A DNA stretch of 11,770 nt from Halobacteria archaeon (lineage in GTDB: Archaea > Halobacteriota > Methanoliparia > Methanoliparales > Methanoliparaceae): assembly GCA_013329575.1 (NCBI GenBank), contig DUJX01000060.1, forward strand, positions 1-11,770. Reading direction: 5' to 3'. Numbering within the stretch: position 1 is the first letter of the stretch; every line of letters begins with the position of its first letter. The notes under the pieces are model-generated. The model was not told where the DNA came from. It saw nothing but the letters and a program-made list of their open reading frames with translations, and did no database searches. Positions 6,391 to 11,770 of this stretch are shown one piece after another. Both the position numbers and the translations under genes were made by a program.

Positions 6391-7218
6391 GTGAAAAATC
6401 TTACAAAAATATCAATAATTAGTTGTCTAATATTGTTGATTATCGCGCTTCCCGGAACTGCCACGTATATAGATAATACTTCAAAATTTCCAGCAAGTAC
6501 GTTATATCCATCAGAATCGGTAAATTTAGACTTTTATATACGCGATGTCTCATTAGATGAAAAGATAGAGCTTAACACCCAGTTGATAGATCCTATATGG
6601 AGCATAGAGATCAAAGATGACGGAAAAACGGTTTTACTAAGCGGTAAAGGTCCTACGTTTACGCTTCCGAAAATAGAGAGCAAGACCATCACGGTACATT
6701 TAAGTGGTAAAACGCCTGTTAGTATATCAGATAAGAATATATCGCTGATTTTCATTGTTGATAAAGAATCTGGTCGGGTAGTAGACAGCAGAGTAGCCAA
6801 AGTGTACGGAACAAGCAGCATTATTCAAATAATCTATAAAAATGATGAGACTATAAAAGATATGAAATTAACCGCAGAAATGCTTGAAAAAGACGGTGTT
6901 AATGTTACAAATATAAAAAATAACTTAAACGAGGCTAACCGGCTTAATGCAGAGGCAAATAATTTATACAGCAAAGGAGATTTTATATCTACTAAAAAGA
7001 ACTTACAAAATGTCGATAAGATAATATCTGATACAAATGCGATGCTGGATAAGGCAACGGGTGTAAGACAAAGCATTATAGAAAAGGAGAAACAGGACAA
7101 AGCGAAAACACAGGCAATAATTATTTCTATAATCATCGTTATAGTATTAATTATTATAGCAATAGTATCTATTAGAAGTTACAGAAGAAAACTAGCGCCA
7201 CCAAGAAGCAAATTATAG
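6391..7218 (+). CDS. Exported protein with beta-rich ectodomain, helical stalk and C-terminal membrane anchor
   Basis: A 275-residue envelope protein of unknown function. Residues 1-25 form a signal peptide (basic start, core IISCLILLIIAL, cleavage near GTATY). Residues about 27-140 look like one or two beta-sandwich (Ig-like) strands-rich domains resembling those of archaeal S-layer-associated proteins (COG1361-like); this is an impression of pattern, not a firm match. Residues about 150-235 form charged alpha-helices with hydrophobic spacing, likely a coiled hairpin or stalk. A single membrane helix at 241-261 follows, then a basic cytoplasmic tail. N-glycosylation sequons occur at N29, N116 and N171. 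The start is GTG, with no Shine-Dalgarno site and a TATA box at leaderless distance. It is divergent from the papain-fold operon and upstream of a small membrane protein and SppA. It could tether or sense something at the cell surface. Confidence 0.8.
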   Translation: MKNLTKISIISCLILLIIALPGTATYIDNTSKFPASTLYPSESVNLDFYIRDVSLDEKIELNTQLIDPIWSIEIKDDGKTVLLSGKGPTFTLPKIESKTITVHLSGKTPVSISDKNISLIFIVDKESGRVVDSRVAKVYGTSSIIQIIYKNDETIKDMKLTAEMLEKDGVNVTNIKNNLNEANRLNAEANNLYSKGDFISTKKNLQNVDKIISDTNAMLDKATGVRQSIIEKEKQDKAKTQAIIISIIIVIVLIIIAIVSIRSYRRKLAPPRSKL

Positions 7219-7239
7219 ACAAAAACCAAATTTTAAAAT

Positions 7240-7255
7240 CTTTTTTTTATTTTAA
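7240..7255 (+). terminator. T-rich terminator after the exported protein gene
   Basis: A run of eight T (7241-7248) followed by ATTTTA lies 22 bases after the stop. No strong stem precedes it, as is usual for archaeal U-tract termination. The rest of the 7219-7398 gap is AT-rich with no other visible element apart from the downstream promoter. Confidence 0.5.
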
Positions 7256-7364
7256 TCCTTCTTATTACCTGTTTTTGCTGTAAAGATATACATCTTGTTT
7301 TTATAATTAATATTTGAATATTTTTATAAAATTATTGTTAAATAATTATAGTATTAAATTAGCG

Positions 7365-7377
7365 AAATATTTAAATA
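7365..7377 (+). promoter_or_regulatory. TATA box for the small membrane protein
   Basis: AAATATTTAAATA is centred about 28 bases before ATG 7399. No Shine-Dalgarno sequence separates them, so a leaderless transcript is predicted. Confidence 0.5.
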
Positions 7378-7398
7378 AAATAAAAAATATTTTGAATT

Positions 7399-7650
7399 AT
7401 GGCCAAATATAAACATGATGCAATAGGAGCAGGTTTAGGCGCGATTGCATTGGCAATATTAGCATTTTTGTTATACATACTCGTTCCAATCACGAAAGAA
7501 GCTTTTGTAATGGTCTTCACAGGTGGTGTTTTTCTCTTATTAGTAGTCGGTGCGATAGCGCTGTTTGTTGTAGCAATAATAGTCTTAGTACAAAAGAAAG
7601 AAGATACTAAGATGGACAAAAAAACAGAGACCGATATAAAAGAGGCGTAA
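7399..7650 (+). CDS. Small two-helix membrane protein, function unknown
   Basis: An 83-residue protein with two hydrophobic segments, about 8-30 (glycine/alanine-rich start AIGAGLGAIALAILAF) and about 36-64 (VFLLLVVGAIALFVVAIIVL). A charged lysine/glutamate tail at 66-83 follows. The short connector PITKEA suggests a tight helical hairpin. The positive residues at both ends suggest both termini face the cytoplasm. I recognise no family. It stands alone between the exported anchored protein and sppA on the same strand, each with its own TATA-like box. It may be an accessory subunit of a membrane complex, but nothing in the sequence identifies the partner. Coding status is supported by the well-placed promoter, membrane-protein composition and an open frame ending at TAA 7648-7650. 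Confidence 0.7.
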   Translation: MAKYKHDAIGAGLGAIALAILAFLLYILVPITKEAFVMVFTGGVFLLLVVGAIALFVVAIIVLVQKKEDTKMDKKTETDIKEA

Positions 7651-7881
7651 TCGGCTCGATTTTAAATTGCAAAAAATCTAAAAAAGATTGAATAAAATAA
7701 TAATATGGCGGTGGAGGAAGCATATAGAAAAGATAGGATGATATAGTTTTAGTGGTTTAGGCCGGGTAGTATACTAGTTAAATTTAAAAATTTTTTAAAA
7801 GATTGTTTTTATTTTTAATAATTAGTAAGATGATAGATAATAGGAATCTATAAATATGGTAAACAGATAAATAGTTTTAAT
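7651..7881. other. Non-coding gap with a locally G+C-richer island
   Basis: Most of this 231-base stretch is AT-rich, but about 7705-7777 is markedly richer in G. It contains GGCGGTGGAGG (7707-7717), GGCCGGG (7760-7766) and a perfect 10-base palindrome TAGTATACTA (7767-7776). A stem CCGAT/ATCGG (7631-7635 with 7650-7654) straddles the preceding stop codon. I see no tRNA, complete C/D box or protein gene here. It could be a small RNA gene or a decayed gene remnant. Confidence 0.3.
7846..7857 (+). promoter_or_regulatory. TATA box for the SppA gene
   Basis: TCTATAAATATG is centred about 30 bases before ATG 7882, with no Shine-Dalgarno sequence between them. This predicts a very short leader or a leaderless message. 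Confidence 0.5.
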
Positions 7882-8760
7882 ATGAAAAGAGTCTCGTATT
7901 TGATCATCGGTGTGTTAATAGGCGTTTTGATAGGGGCAATACTCTTCGTATCTTTATTTTCAGAAGGATCTTTTTCTCTAGGAAATAATGTCGGTGTTAT
8001 CTATATAGACGGACAGATAGTCGCAGGGCAAGGAGGAAACGGATACGTAGGATCGGAAGATATAATAGACCAGATCAATAAAGCATTAAATGATCGGTCC
8101 ATAAAATCAATCGTCTTACGTATTAATAGCCCAGGAGGATCGCCGGCCGGTGCTCAAGAAGTCGTAGAGAAGATCAAAGATGTAAAGGAAAAGAAACCAA
8201 TCGTGGTTTCTATGGCTGATACTGCCGCATCTGCTGCATATTATATAGCTCTTCCAGCAGATTATATTTATGCGTTACCAGATACTACCACAGGAAGTAT
8301 CGGTGTTATATGGGTGCATAAAGACGAGAGTGATCTTATAGAGAATAGTGGATTGAACTATACCGTTGTAAAATCAGGCAAATATAAAGATATGGGTGCG
8401 AGTTGGAACAAACTGGATGGATGGGAAGAACAAGAGATGGCAAAGATAGTCGATGACTCATTTAACAGGTTTATCAGCGATGTCTCCAAATATAGAGAGA
8501 TCCCTATAGCGGACGTCAAAAAAATGAGTGATGGAAGAGTTTATAGAGGGGAAGAGGCAAAAGAACTCGGATTAATCGATGATGTGGGAACGTTGGATGA
8601 TGCGGTACAGATGGCAGCCAAATTGGCAAATATCGAGAAACCTTCGGTCAAATATATCAATAAAACAACGGTTACCGATAACAAAAATATCGGTGGTGGG
8701 CTCGATATAGAAAATCTATCAAATAGACTATTCTGGATCGATGGCACGTTTTTTCAATAA
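7882..8760 (+). CDS. sppA: Signal peptide peptidase SppA-type membrane serine protease (family S49)
   Basis: A 292-residue S49 peptidase of the short archaeal/Bacillus type, which uses a Ser-Lys dyad to cleave leftover signal peptides and other membrane-associated fragments. It has one N-terminal membrane helix (about 5-26) and a catalytic domain expected outside the membrane. Visible landmarks are GVIYIDGQI (38-46), LRINSPGGSPAGA (79-91), the nucleophile in ADTAASAAYY (S117), TGSIGVI (137-143) and KSGKYKDMGA, with K169 of the KD pair as likely general base. A conserved GRVYRGEEAKELGLID segment lies at 218-233. The length matches single-domain SppA rather than the duplicated E. coli form. It lies downstream of an exported protein and a small membrane protein, consistent with an envelope-maintenance neighbourhood. 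It converges on tpiA with a 16-base gap. Confidence 0.95.
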   Translation: MKRVSYLIIGVLIGVLIGAILFVSLFSEGSFSLGNNVGVIYIDGQIVAGQGGNGYVGSEDIIDQINKALNDRSIKSIVLRINSPGGSPAGAQEVVEKIKDVKEKKPIVVSMADTAASAAYYIALPADYIYALPDTTTGSIGVIWVHKDESDLIENSGLNYTVVKSGKYKDMGASWNKLDGWEEQEMAKIVDDSFNRFISDVSKYREIPIADVKKMSDGRVYRGEEAKELGLIDDVGTLDDAVQMAAKLANIEKPSVKYINKTTVTDNKNIGGGLDIENLSNRLFWIDGTFFQ

Positions 8761-8776
8761 TTTTTAAATTTAAAGT

Positions 8777-9451
8777 TTAAATAAGAGAGATTAGATCTAA
8801 AAGTGCCTCTCTTTGATCTTTTGCTTTTACAACACCCGAAGCCAGCAGGACACCATCTGTTCCTAGATCTATTGCCGATCGGACATCTATTCCGTTGGAT
8901 ATACCGGCGCCGCAAAGTACCTTTATATCAGAATCTATACTTTTAACCGAGTTTACAGTACCGGATACAACTTCTGGTTGCGCAGAAGATACAGAGACTC
9001 CTGTTCCGATCAATTCAGGCGGCTCTATAGCTACAAAATCCGGTCTTAGTTCTGCAACAGCTCTGCTGGTAGCCTCATTATTTGTACAAACGATAGATAT
9101 CAGATCGAGAGAGCGTAATCTCCTTATAAGAAGATCGATATCGGCTAAAATCATTCTATGTTCAGAATGGTTTATTAAAGAACCTTTTATACCCGAATTT
9201 TTGGCAGAAATTGGCGATATCCAACCGGTATAACCTCCGGACTCGATAGGGTCTATATGTTGTGCAAGACAAGGAATGGTTACATTTTTACATATGTATG
9301 TCAGGTCTACCTGTTGAGGACAAACTACAATACTGACGCCGTTCTCTCTCGCCACTTCTTCGCAAATTTTTGCCAGATTCAAACCGTTTTCTCCAGAAGA
9401 TTCCTGGTACGATTTCATGTTTAAAACGATAAGAGGAGGTTTTAGAGGCAT
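8777..9451 (-). CDS. tpiA: Triosephosphate isomerase (archaeal type)
   Basis: This enzyme interconverts glyceraldehyde 3-phosphate and dihydroxyacetone phosphate in the cytoplasm. The 224-residue length is that of the compact archaeal form, shorter than the roughly 250 of bacterial and eukaryotic enzymes. Catalytic residues are all present: N11 and K13 in VLNMKSY, H95 in INHSEHR, and E143 in AIEPPELIGTG. A phosphate-binding CGAGIS (180-185) and LLASGVV (202-208) complete the barrel. Its ATG directly follows the TAG of the upstream aldolase/phosphatase gene (TAGATG), with GGAG from the last codons of that gene as ribosome site, so translation is almost certainly coupled. Together they form a gluconeogenic unit. 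Confidence 0.97.
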   Translation of the reverse strand: MPLKPPLIVLNMKSYQESSGENGLNLAKICEEVARENGVSIVVCPQQVDLTYICKNVTIPCLAQHIDPIESGGYTGWISPISAKNSGIKGSLINHSEHRMILADIDLLIRRLRSLDLISIVCTNNEATSRAVAELRPDFVAIEPPELIGTGVSVSSAQPEVVSGTVNSVKSIDSDIKVLCGAGISNGIDVRSAIDLGTDGVLLASGVVKAKDQREALLDLISLI

Positions 9452-10570
9452 CTACTCCACATCCAAAAACCTGCTTTCAAGCTTTTTTAACACATCTGGC
9501 AGCGTTGTGTACTCCATTTCTTCCATTGGTAGCCTGTGGGGTTCAAACGGACCGTGTCGTCTCATATAATCTGCAATATTTATCGCCTGTCTTCGTGCCA
9601 AATCGAATGCTGGATCGTTGAATAGGTCTAAAGGACCGATCAACAAGCCATTGGATATTTGAAATCCTGCTGCTGCTACCCTCGGTGGACCGTCAAACCT
9701 GGTGCATCTCGCATTATCGAAAGAGACCGGCATGATCGGACCGTTATGACTTCCTCTCATCCATCCTGCCACGAGATAAGGAAATGAGAATGGTTCTAAT
9801 ACCTCTCCGACAGCTGGTAGCCCGCTCTGGGCTCTTACCAATGCGACTGGGTCGTCCTTACCAACGTATTTTCCTGCTATCTGATACAATTTTTCCGTGC
9901 TCACAACGGCTACAGGCTCATCTTTTGGTAGTTTTGAGTTCTCTACTGGGTAGATGTGTTTTATAACATACCTGCTCCGAGATCCTATCAGCGCCAAGAT
10001 ATCGTACATCTCACTCGGGCTATGCATTATTACTTTTTTATGATTTATGATATCGATTATCTCGAATCTAAATCCATTATGCAGGCTTGGGTCTATTATT
10101 AGACCTGCCGTATTAAATGGGTCGGAAAATATCCTAAATAAAGGAAGATTGAACGATCCTGGCTCGGTTTTATCCATCATAAATACAATCAAAGGCTCGC
10201 TCTCTCGTTCTGAAAACTCCATCTCGGCAATACCAGGACCTAGTCCTCTTATGTTTCCACTAAACGCATCTTTTAATAAATCCTGACCGGCACCATATAA
10301 TTTAAGTCTTTTAGCATGATCTGTGGCTTTTTTAAATATGTCCCATGCGAGTTTATGGATATTCTTGTTATCCACCCCCAATCTATGGCTTAACAATAGC
10401 TGTAGATCATCGCCTACTGCCATAACCTTATAATCAATCAGTAGATCCGATTTTTCTTTTGTCTCTTTAAGACATTCTTTAGCTATCTCGATCAGACTTG
10501 GATGTACTGAGACGTGGCCAGGGTATCCGCCGACATCTGCCTTAATCAAACTTATTGTTATCTTATCCAT
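9452..10570 (-). CDS. fbp: Fructose-1,6-bisphosphate aldolase/phosphatase (bifunctional)
   Basis: This ancestral gluconeogenic enzyme condenses dihydroxyacetone phosphate with glyceraldehyde 3-phosphate and hydrolyses the resulting fructose bisphosphate to fructose 6-phosphate, making the step one-way. The product from ATG 10570 is 372 residues. Metal-binding positions of the family are visible: D12 and H19 (KADVGGYPGH), D54-D55 (VGDD), Q96 (GAGQDLL) and D133 (MMDKTEPG). The aldolase pair Y235 and K238, the Schiff-base lysine, lies in GKYVGKDDPVALV. Other hallmarks are HNGPIMPVS and a C-terminal FEPHRLP. ATG 10570 is preferred over ATG 10576 because AAGGTGA (10577-10583) would abut the latter but sits six bases from the former. 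It is first in a two-gene operon with tpiA. Two palindromes in the promoter/leader could be control sites. Confidence 0.97.
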   Translation of the reverse strand: MDKITISLIKADVGGYPGHVSVHPSLIEIAKECLKETKEKSDLLIDYKVMAVGDDLQLLLSHRLGVDNKNIHKLAWDIFKKATDHAKRLKLYGAGQDLLKDAFSGNIRGLGPGIAEMEFSERESEPLIVFMMDKTEPGSFNLPLFRIFSDPFNTAGLIIDPSLHNGFRFEIIDIINHKKVIMHSPSEMYDILALIGSRSRYVIKHIYPVENSKLPKDEPVAVVSTEKLYQIAGKYVGKDDPVALVRAQSGLPAVGEVLEPFSFPYLVAGWMRGSHNGPIMPVSFDNARCTRFDGPPRVAAAGFQISNGLLIGPLDLFNDPAFDLARRQAINIADYMRRHGPFEPHRLPMEEMEYTTLPDVLKKLESRFLDVE

Positions 10571-10576
10571 TATCAT

Positions 10577-10583
10577 TCACCTT
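10577..10583 (-). promoter_or_regulatory. Shine-Dalgarno site deciding the fbp start
   Basis: The minus strand reads AAGGTGA here, six bases before ATG 10570 and touching ATG 10576. Spacing supports the downstream ATG as the real start. Confidence 0.65.
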
Positions 10584-10585
10584 TT

Positions 10586-10615
10586 AAGATTAAATCTTTT
10601 AATTCAAATATTTGA
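10586..10615. promoter_or_regulatory. Two palindromes upstream of fbp, possible operators
   Basis: AAGATT-A-AATCTT occupies 10586-10598 and the perfect 12-base palindrome TCAAATATTTGA occupies 10604-10615, about 17 bases apart centre to centre. They lie just upstream of the fbp ribosome site, where the core promoter or leader must be. Either could be a dimeric regulator site. The second could instead simply be the TATA box. Confidence 0.35.
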
Positions 10616-10674
10616 CTGTTTATCAAACCAAAAAAACAAAGATTTAATTAAGTTTAAAATTTTTCTATAAGAAG

Positions 10675-10685
10675 GATATAAAAAG
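10675..10685 (+). promoter_or_regulatory. Possible TATA box for the AhpD-like gene
   Basis: GATATAAAAAG on the plus strand would place transcription start near 10705 and give a leader of about 65 bases containing the Shine-Dalgarno site. Another AT-rich stretch at 10740-10751 is too close to the start to serve a leadered message. Confidence 0.3.
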
Positions 10686-10757
10686 ATACGATAATAATTT
10701 AATACGTTGTTATCAACACTGATGAAAATAGATATTTGAGATTAATATAAAAGGTAA

Positions 10758-10766
10758 AAGGTGATC
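10758..10766 (+). promoter_or_regulatory. Strong Shine-Dalgarno site for a TTG start
   Basis: AAGGTGATC matches the archaeal anti-Shine-Dalgarno over nine bases and ends four bases before TTG 10771. No in-frame ATG lies nearby, so this site fixes the non-standard TTG start. Confidence 0.75.
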
Positions 10767-10770
10767 AATA

Positions 10771-11127
10771 TTGAACGAAGAGGTTGACGAGATTCTGGAA
10801 AAGATAGAAGGATATTATGGATTAGTTCCTAAGATTTATCAGATCTTAGCAGAGTATCCGGAATTATTAAGAACGTATTTTGAAAAATCACATGCACTGA
10901 TAGAAAATTCGTTCGATTCAGGTCTATCTTTCGAGTGTATCGAACTTTTAAACATAAGTGCCGCAGCAGCGTTAGGTGCCGAACACTGTCTTAATACACA
11001 TATACAAGTATTAAAATCGCATGATGTTAAAAAAGAGAAGATCGTTAACGCTATACTCATCGGTTCGATGATCTCTGAGACTTTCTCTCTATCCAAATCA
11101 TTAAGAACGTTGGACGAGGGTTATTAG
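10771..11127 (+). CDS. Carboxymuconolactone decarboxylase/AhpD-like protein with a single active-site cysteine
   Basis: A 118-residue all-helical protein of the CMD/AhpD superfamily. The core motif region is E58 in CIELLNISAAAALGAEHCLNTH, with C73 and H77. In AhpD the pattern is Glu, 12 residues later Cys, then x-x-Cys and His four later. Here spacing is exact, but the first Cys is alanine (A70), so the CxxC disulfide reductase centre is incomplete. It is therefore unlikely to be a classic thiol-dependent peroxidase reductase, although C73, E58 and H77 could still support other chemistry, and C56 might form an alternative disulfide. The N-terminal part (1-35, with GLVPKIYQILAEYPELL) matches the usual family opening. 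TTG 10771 is fixed by a strong ribosome site. It is divergent from the fbp-tpiA operon. Confidence 0.8.
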   Translation: MNEEVDEILEKIEGYYGLVPKIYQILAEYPELLRTYFEKSHALIENSFDSGLSFECIELLNISAAAALGAEHCLNTHIQVLKSHDVKKEKIVNAILIGSMISETFSLSKSLRTLDEGY

Positions 11128-11158
11128 TTATATTTACCTATTATTAAGATAATAAGAT

Positions 11159-11182
11159 GTGGTTTTTAAGCCCACTTTTTTT
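11159..11182 (+). terminator. Hairpin plus T7 terminator
   Basis: GTGG (11159-11162) pairs with CCAC (11172-11175) over a 9-base loop and is followed directly by seven T (11176-11182). It lies 31 bases after the stop of the AhpD-like gene, in the gap before the convergent gene. The stem is short, but the arrangement is classic. Confidence 0.5.
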
Positions 11183-11227
11183 ACGATTATTTTTAATGTT
11201 CAAATCAAACATATACACAAAGACGAT

Positions 11228-11665
11228 TTAAAACTGGATGTACTCTTTTTGCTTAAAATTTACCTTTGGAGTCCAGACCGTGGCTACACAGTTAATAACT
11301 TTAAAAACTTTCATCACGTCGTATCCCATCTCTTCAACCCATGGTTTTATAAAACTCCGTTTGTCGACGATCTCTTCTTTTAATTTTTGGTCATCGATGA
11401 ACTCGGCTTTTCCAGCTATACGAACCTGTTTGCTACCATTATGGCTGACAAAACATAACTCTACGTTTGGATTTTGCTGAATCTGTCTATATATATCTTT
11501 ATTGCTCCATGTTTGAAACAAGATGCCATCCTCGTCTGCACGGTACATCAGTAGCCCACGAACCCGTGGTTGGTTACCATCGATCGTTGCAATATAGCAC
11601 GTAGGATTTTTGGTGATAAAATCCAGTATCTCCTTCTTGCTCGTTACTTCTCGATTCTCATTCAT
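11228..11665 (-). CDS. Pyridoxamine 5'-phosphate oxidase-like FMN-binding split-barrel protein
   Basis: A 145-residue single-domain protein of the PNPOx-like/FMN-binding split-barrel family. It opens with a helix KKEILDFITKN (10-20) followed by the first barrel strand CYIATIDGNQPRVRGLL (23-39), where R34 and R36 sit at FMN-phosphate positions. The helix-strand SNKDIYRQIQQNPNVELCFVS (54-74) and the strand VRIAGKAEFI (81-90) are characteristic. Such proteins bind FMN or F420 and act as small-molecule reductases, oxidases or flavin-binding regulators; the length is that of stand-alone general family members and does not establish PLP synthesis. No catalytic substrate signature is visible. A GGGATGAT stretch near 11675 is a weak Shine-Dalgarno candidate for ATG 11665. 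It converges with the AhpD-like gene; both suggest redox chemistry, but a link is only inferred. Confidence 0.85.
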   Translation of the reverse strand: MNENREVTSKKEILDFITKNPTCYIATIDGNQPRVRGLLMYRADEDGILFQTWSNKDIYRQIQQNPNVELCFVSHNGSKQVRIAGKAEFIDDQKLKEEIVDKRSFIKPWVEEMGYDVMKVFKVINCVATVWTPKVNFKQKEYIQF

Positions 11666-11710
11666 CGATTATCATCCCTTCTCTTATCATGATATTAAAG
11701 TCATCTAACA

Positions 11711-11724
11711 TTAAATTTAAATTT
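11711..11724 (-). promoter_or_regulatory. Probable TATA box for the split-barrel gene
   Basis: AAATTTAAATTTAA on the minus strand predicts transcription starting near 11692, leaving a leader of about 26 bases before ATG 11665. The window ends in TTTTTATATA at 11761-11770, which could be a plus-strand promoter for a gene beyond the edge. Confidence 0.35.
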
Positions 11725-11770
11725 TATCTTTTATGAATAAGGATAAGGTTTGTAACGCTCTTTTTATATA

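Noticed and set aside
7705..7746. A 13-codon frame starting ATG GCG GTG.
   Set aside because: There is no ribosome site or correctly spaced TATA box before it, and it is too short to test by composition.
7761..7785. GCCGGGTAGTATACTAGTT resembles the 5' acceptor and D-arm start of a tRNA.
   Set aside because: The following bases are AT-only with no anticodon arm, T-loop (GGTTCAAATC) or matching 3' acceptor strand, so it is not a tRNA and too short to call a fragment.
8763..8774. Perfect palindrome TTTAAATTTAAA between sppA and tpiA.
   Set aside because: It is made only of A and T in an AT-rich gap, so a palindrome of this length carries little information; at most it forms weak 3' ends for both genes.
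10716..10736. CTGATGA looks like a C box of a C/D guide RNA.
   Set aside because: The first base does not fit the RTGATGA consensus and no properly spaced D box (CTGA) or D'/C' pair follows.
1..11770. CRISPR array, mobile element or phage integration.
   Set aside because: No regularly spaced repeats, transposase, integrase or flanking terminal repeats were seen; the only direct repeats are very short.

Overview
The window is AT-rich archaeal chromosome (roughly one third G+C by eye). The archaeal assignment rests on four things. It has a complete GatE, the archaea-specific subunit of Glu-tRNA(Gln) amidotransferase. It has an archaeal-type bifunctional fructose-1,6-bisphosphate aldolase/phosphatase and a short (224-residue) archaeal-type triosephosphate isomerase. 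Its genes are preceded either by GGTGATC-type Shine-Dalgarno sites or by TATA-like boxes about 25 bases before the start codon, which suggests leaderless messages. The gene mix fits a euryarchaeote, possibly a methanogen relative, but I cannot name the genus. No rRNA, tRNA, CRISPR array, insertion sequence or phage gene was found.

Layout. Bases 1-1027 hold the 3' end of a sugar-nucleotide pyrophosphorylase and a membrane-anchored family 2 glycosyltransferase, overlapping in different frames; this is probably the end of a glycan or surface-polymer cluster. A ribbon-helix-helix regulator with a long C-terminal domain (1007-1540, minus) converges on and overlaps the glycosyltransferase. A duplicated PhoU/TrkA-C protein (1784-2998, plus), probably linked to cation transport, converges on gatE (3026-4876, minus), with a hairpin at the junction. 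Next on the minus strand is a two-gene unit (5089-6251): an unrecognised hydrophobic helical-repeat protein followed by a cytoplasmic permuted papain-fold (YiiX/YaeF-like) enzyme. Three plus-strand genes follow: an exported, C-terminally anchored protein (6391-7218), a small two-helix membrane protein (7399-7650) and an SppA-type S49 membrane peptidase (7882-8760). A gluconeogenic pair on the minus strand comes next, fructose-bisphosphate aldolase/phosphatase then triosephosphate isomerase, with stop and start codons directly abutting (8777-10570). The window ends with a small single-cysteine carboxymuconolactone-decarboxylase/AhpD-like protein (10771-11127) and a convergent FMN-binding split-barrel protein (11228-11665, minus).

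How the genes work together. The clearest functional unit is tpi with fbp: isomerase supplies dihydroxyacetone phosphate, which the bifunctional enzyme condenses with glyceraldehyde 3-phosphate and then dephosphorylates to fructose 6-phosphate. The least explained unit is the papain-fold enzyme with its hydrophobic partner; it is the best candidate for an undescribed function, perhaps acting on lipid or membrane substrates. The central envelope genes and the hydrophobic-protein gene appear to be expressed from leaderless transcripts, while most soluble-enzyme genes carry Shine-Dalgarno sites. This is a visible change in expression style within a few kilobases.
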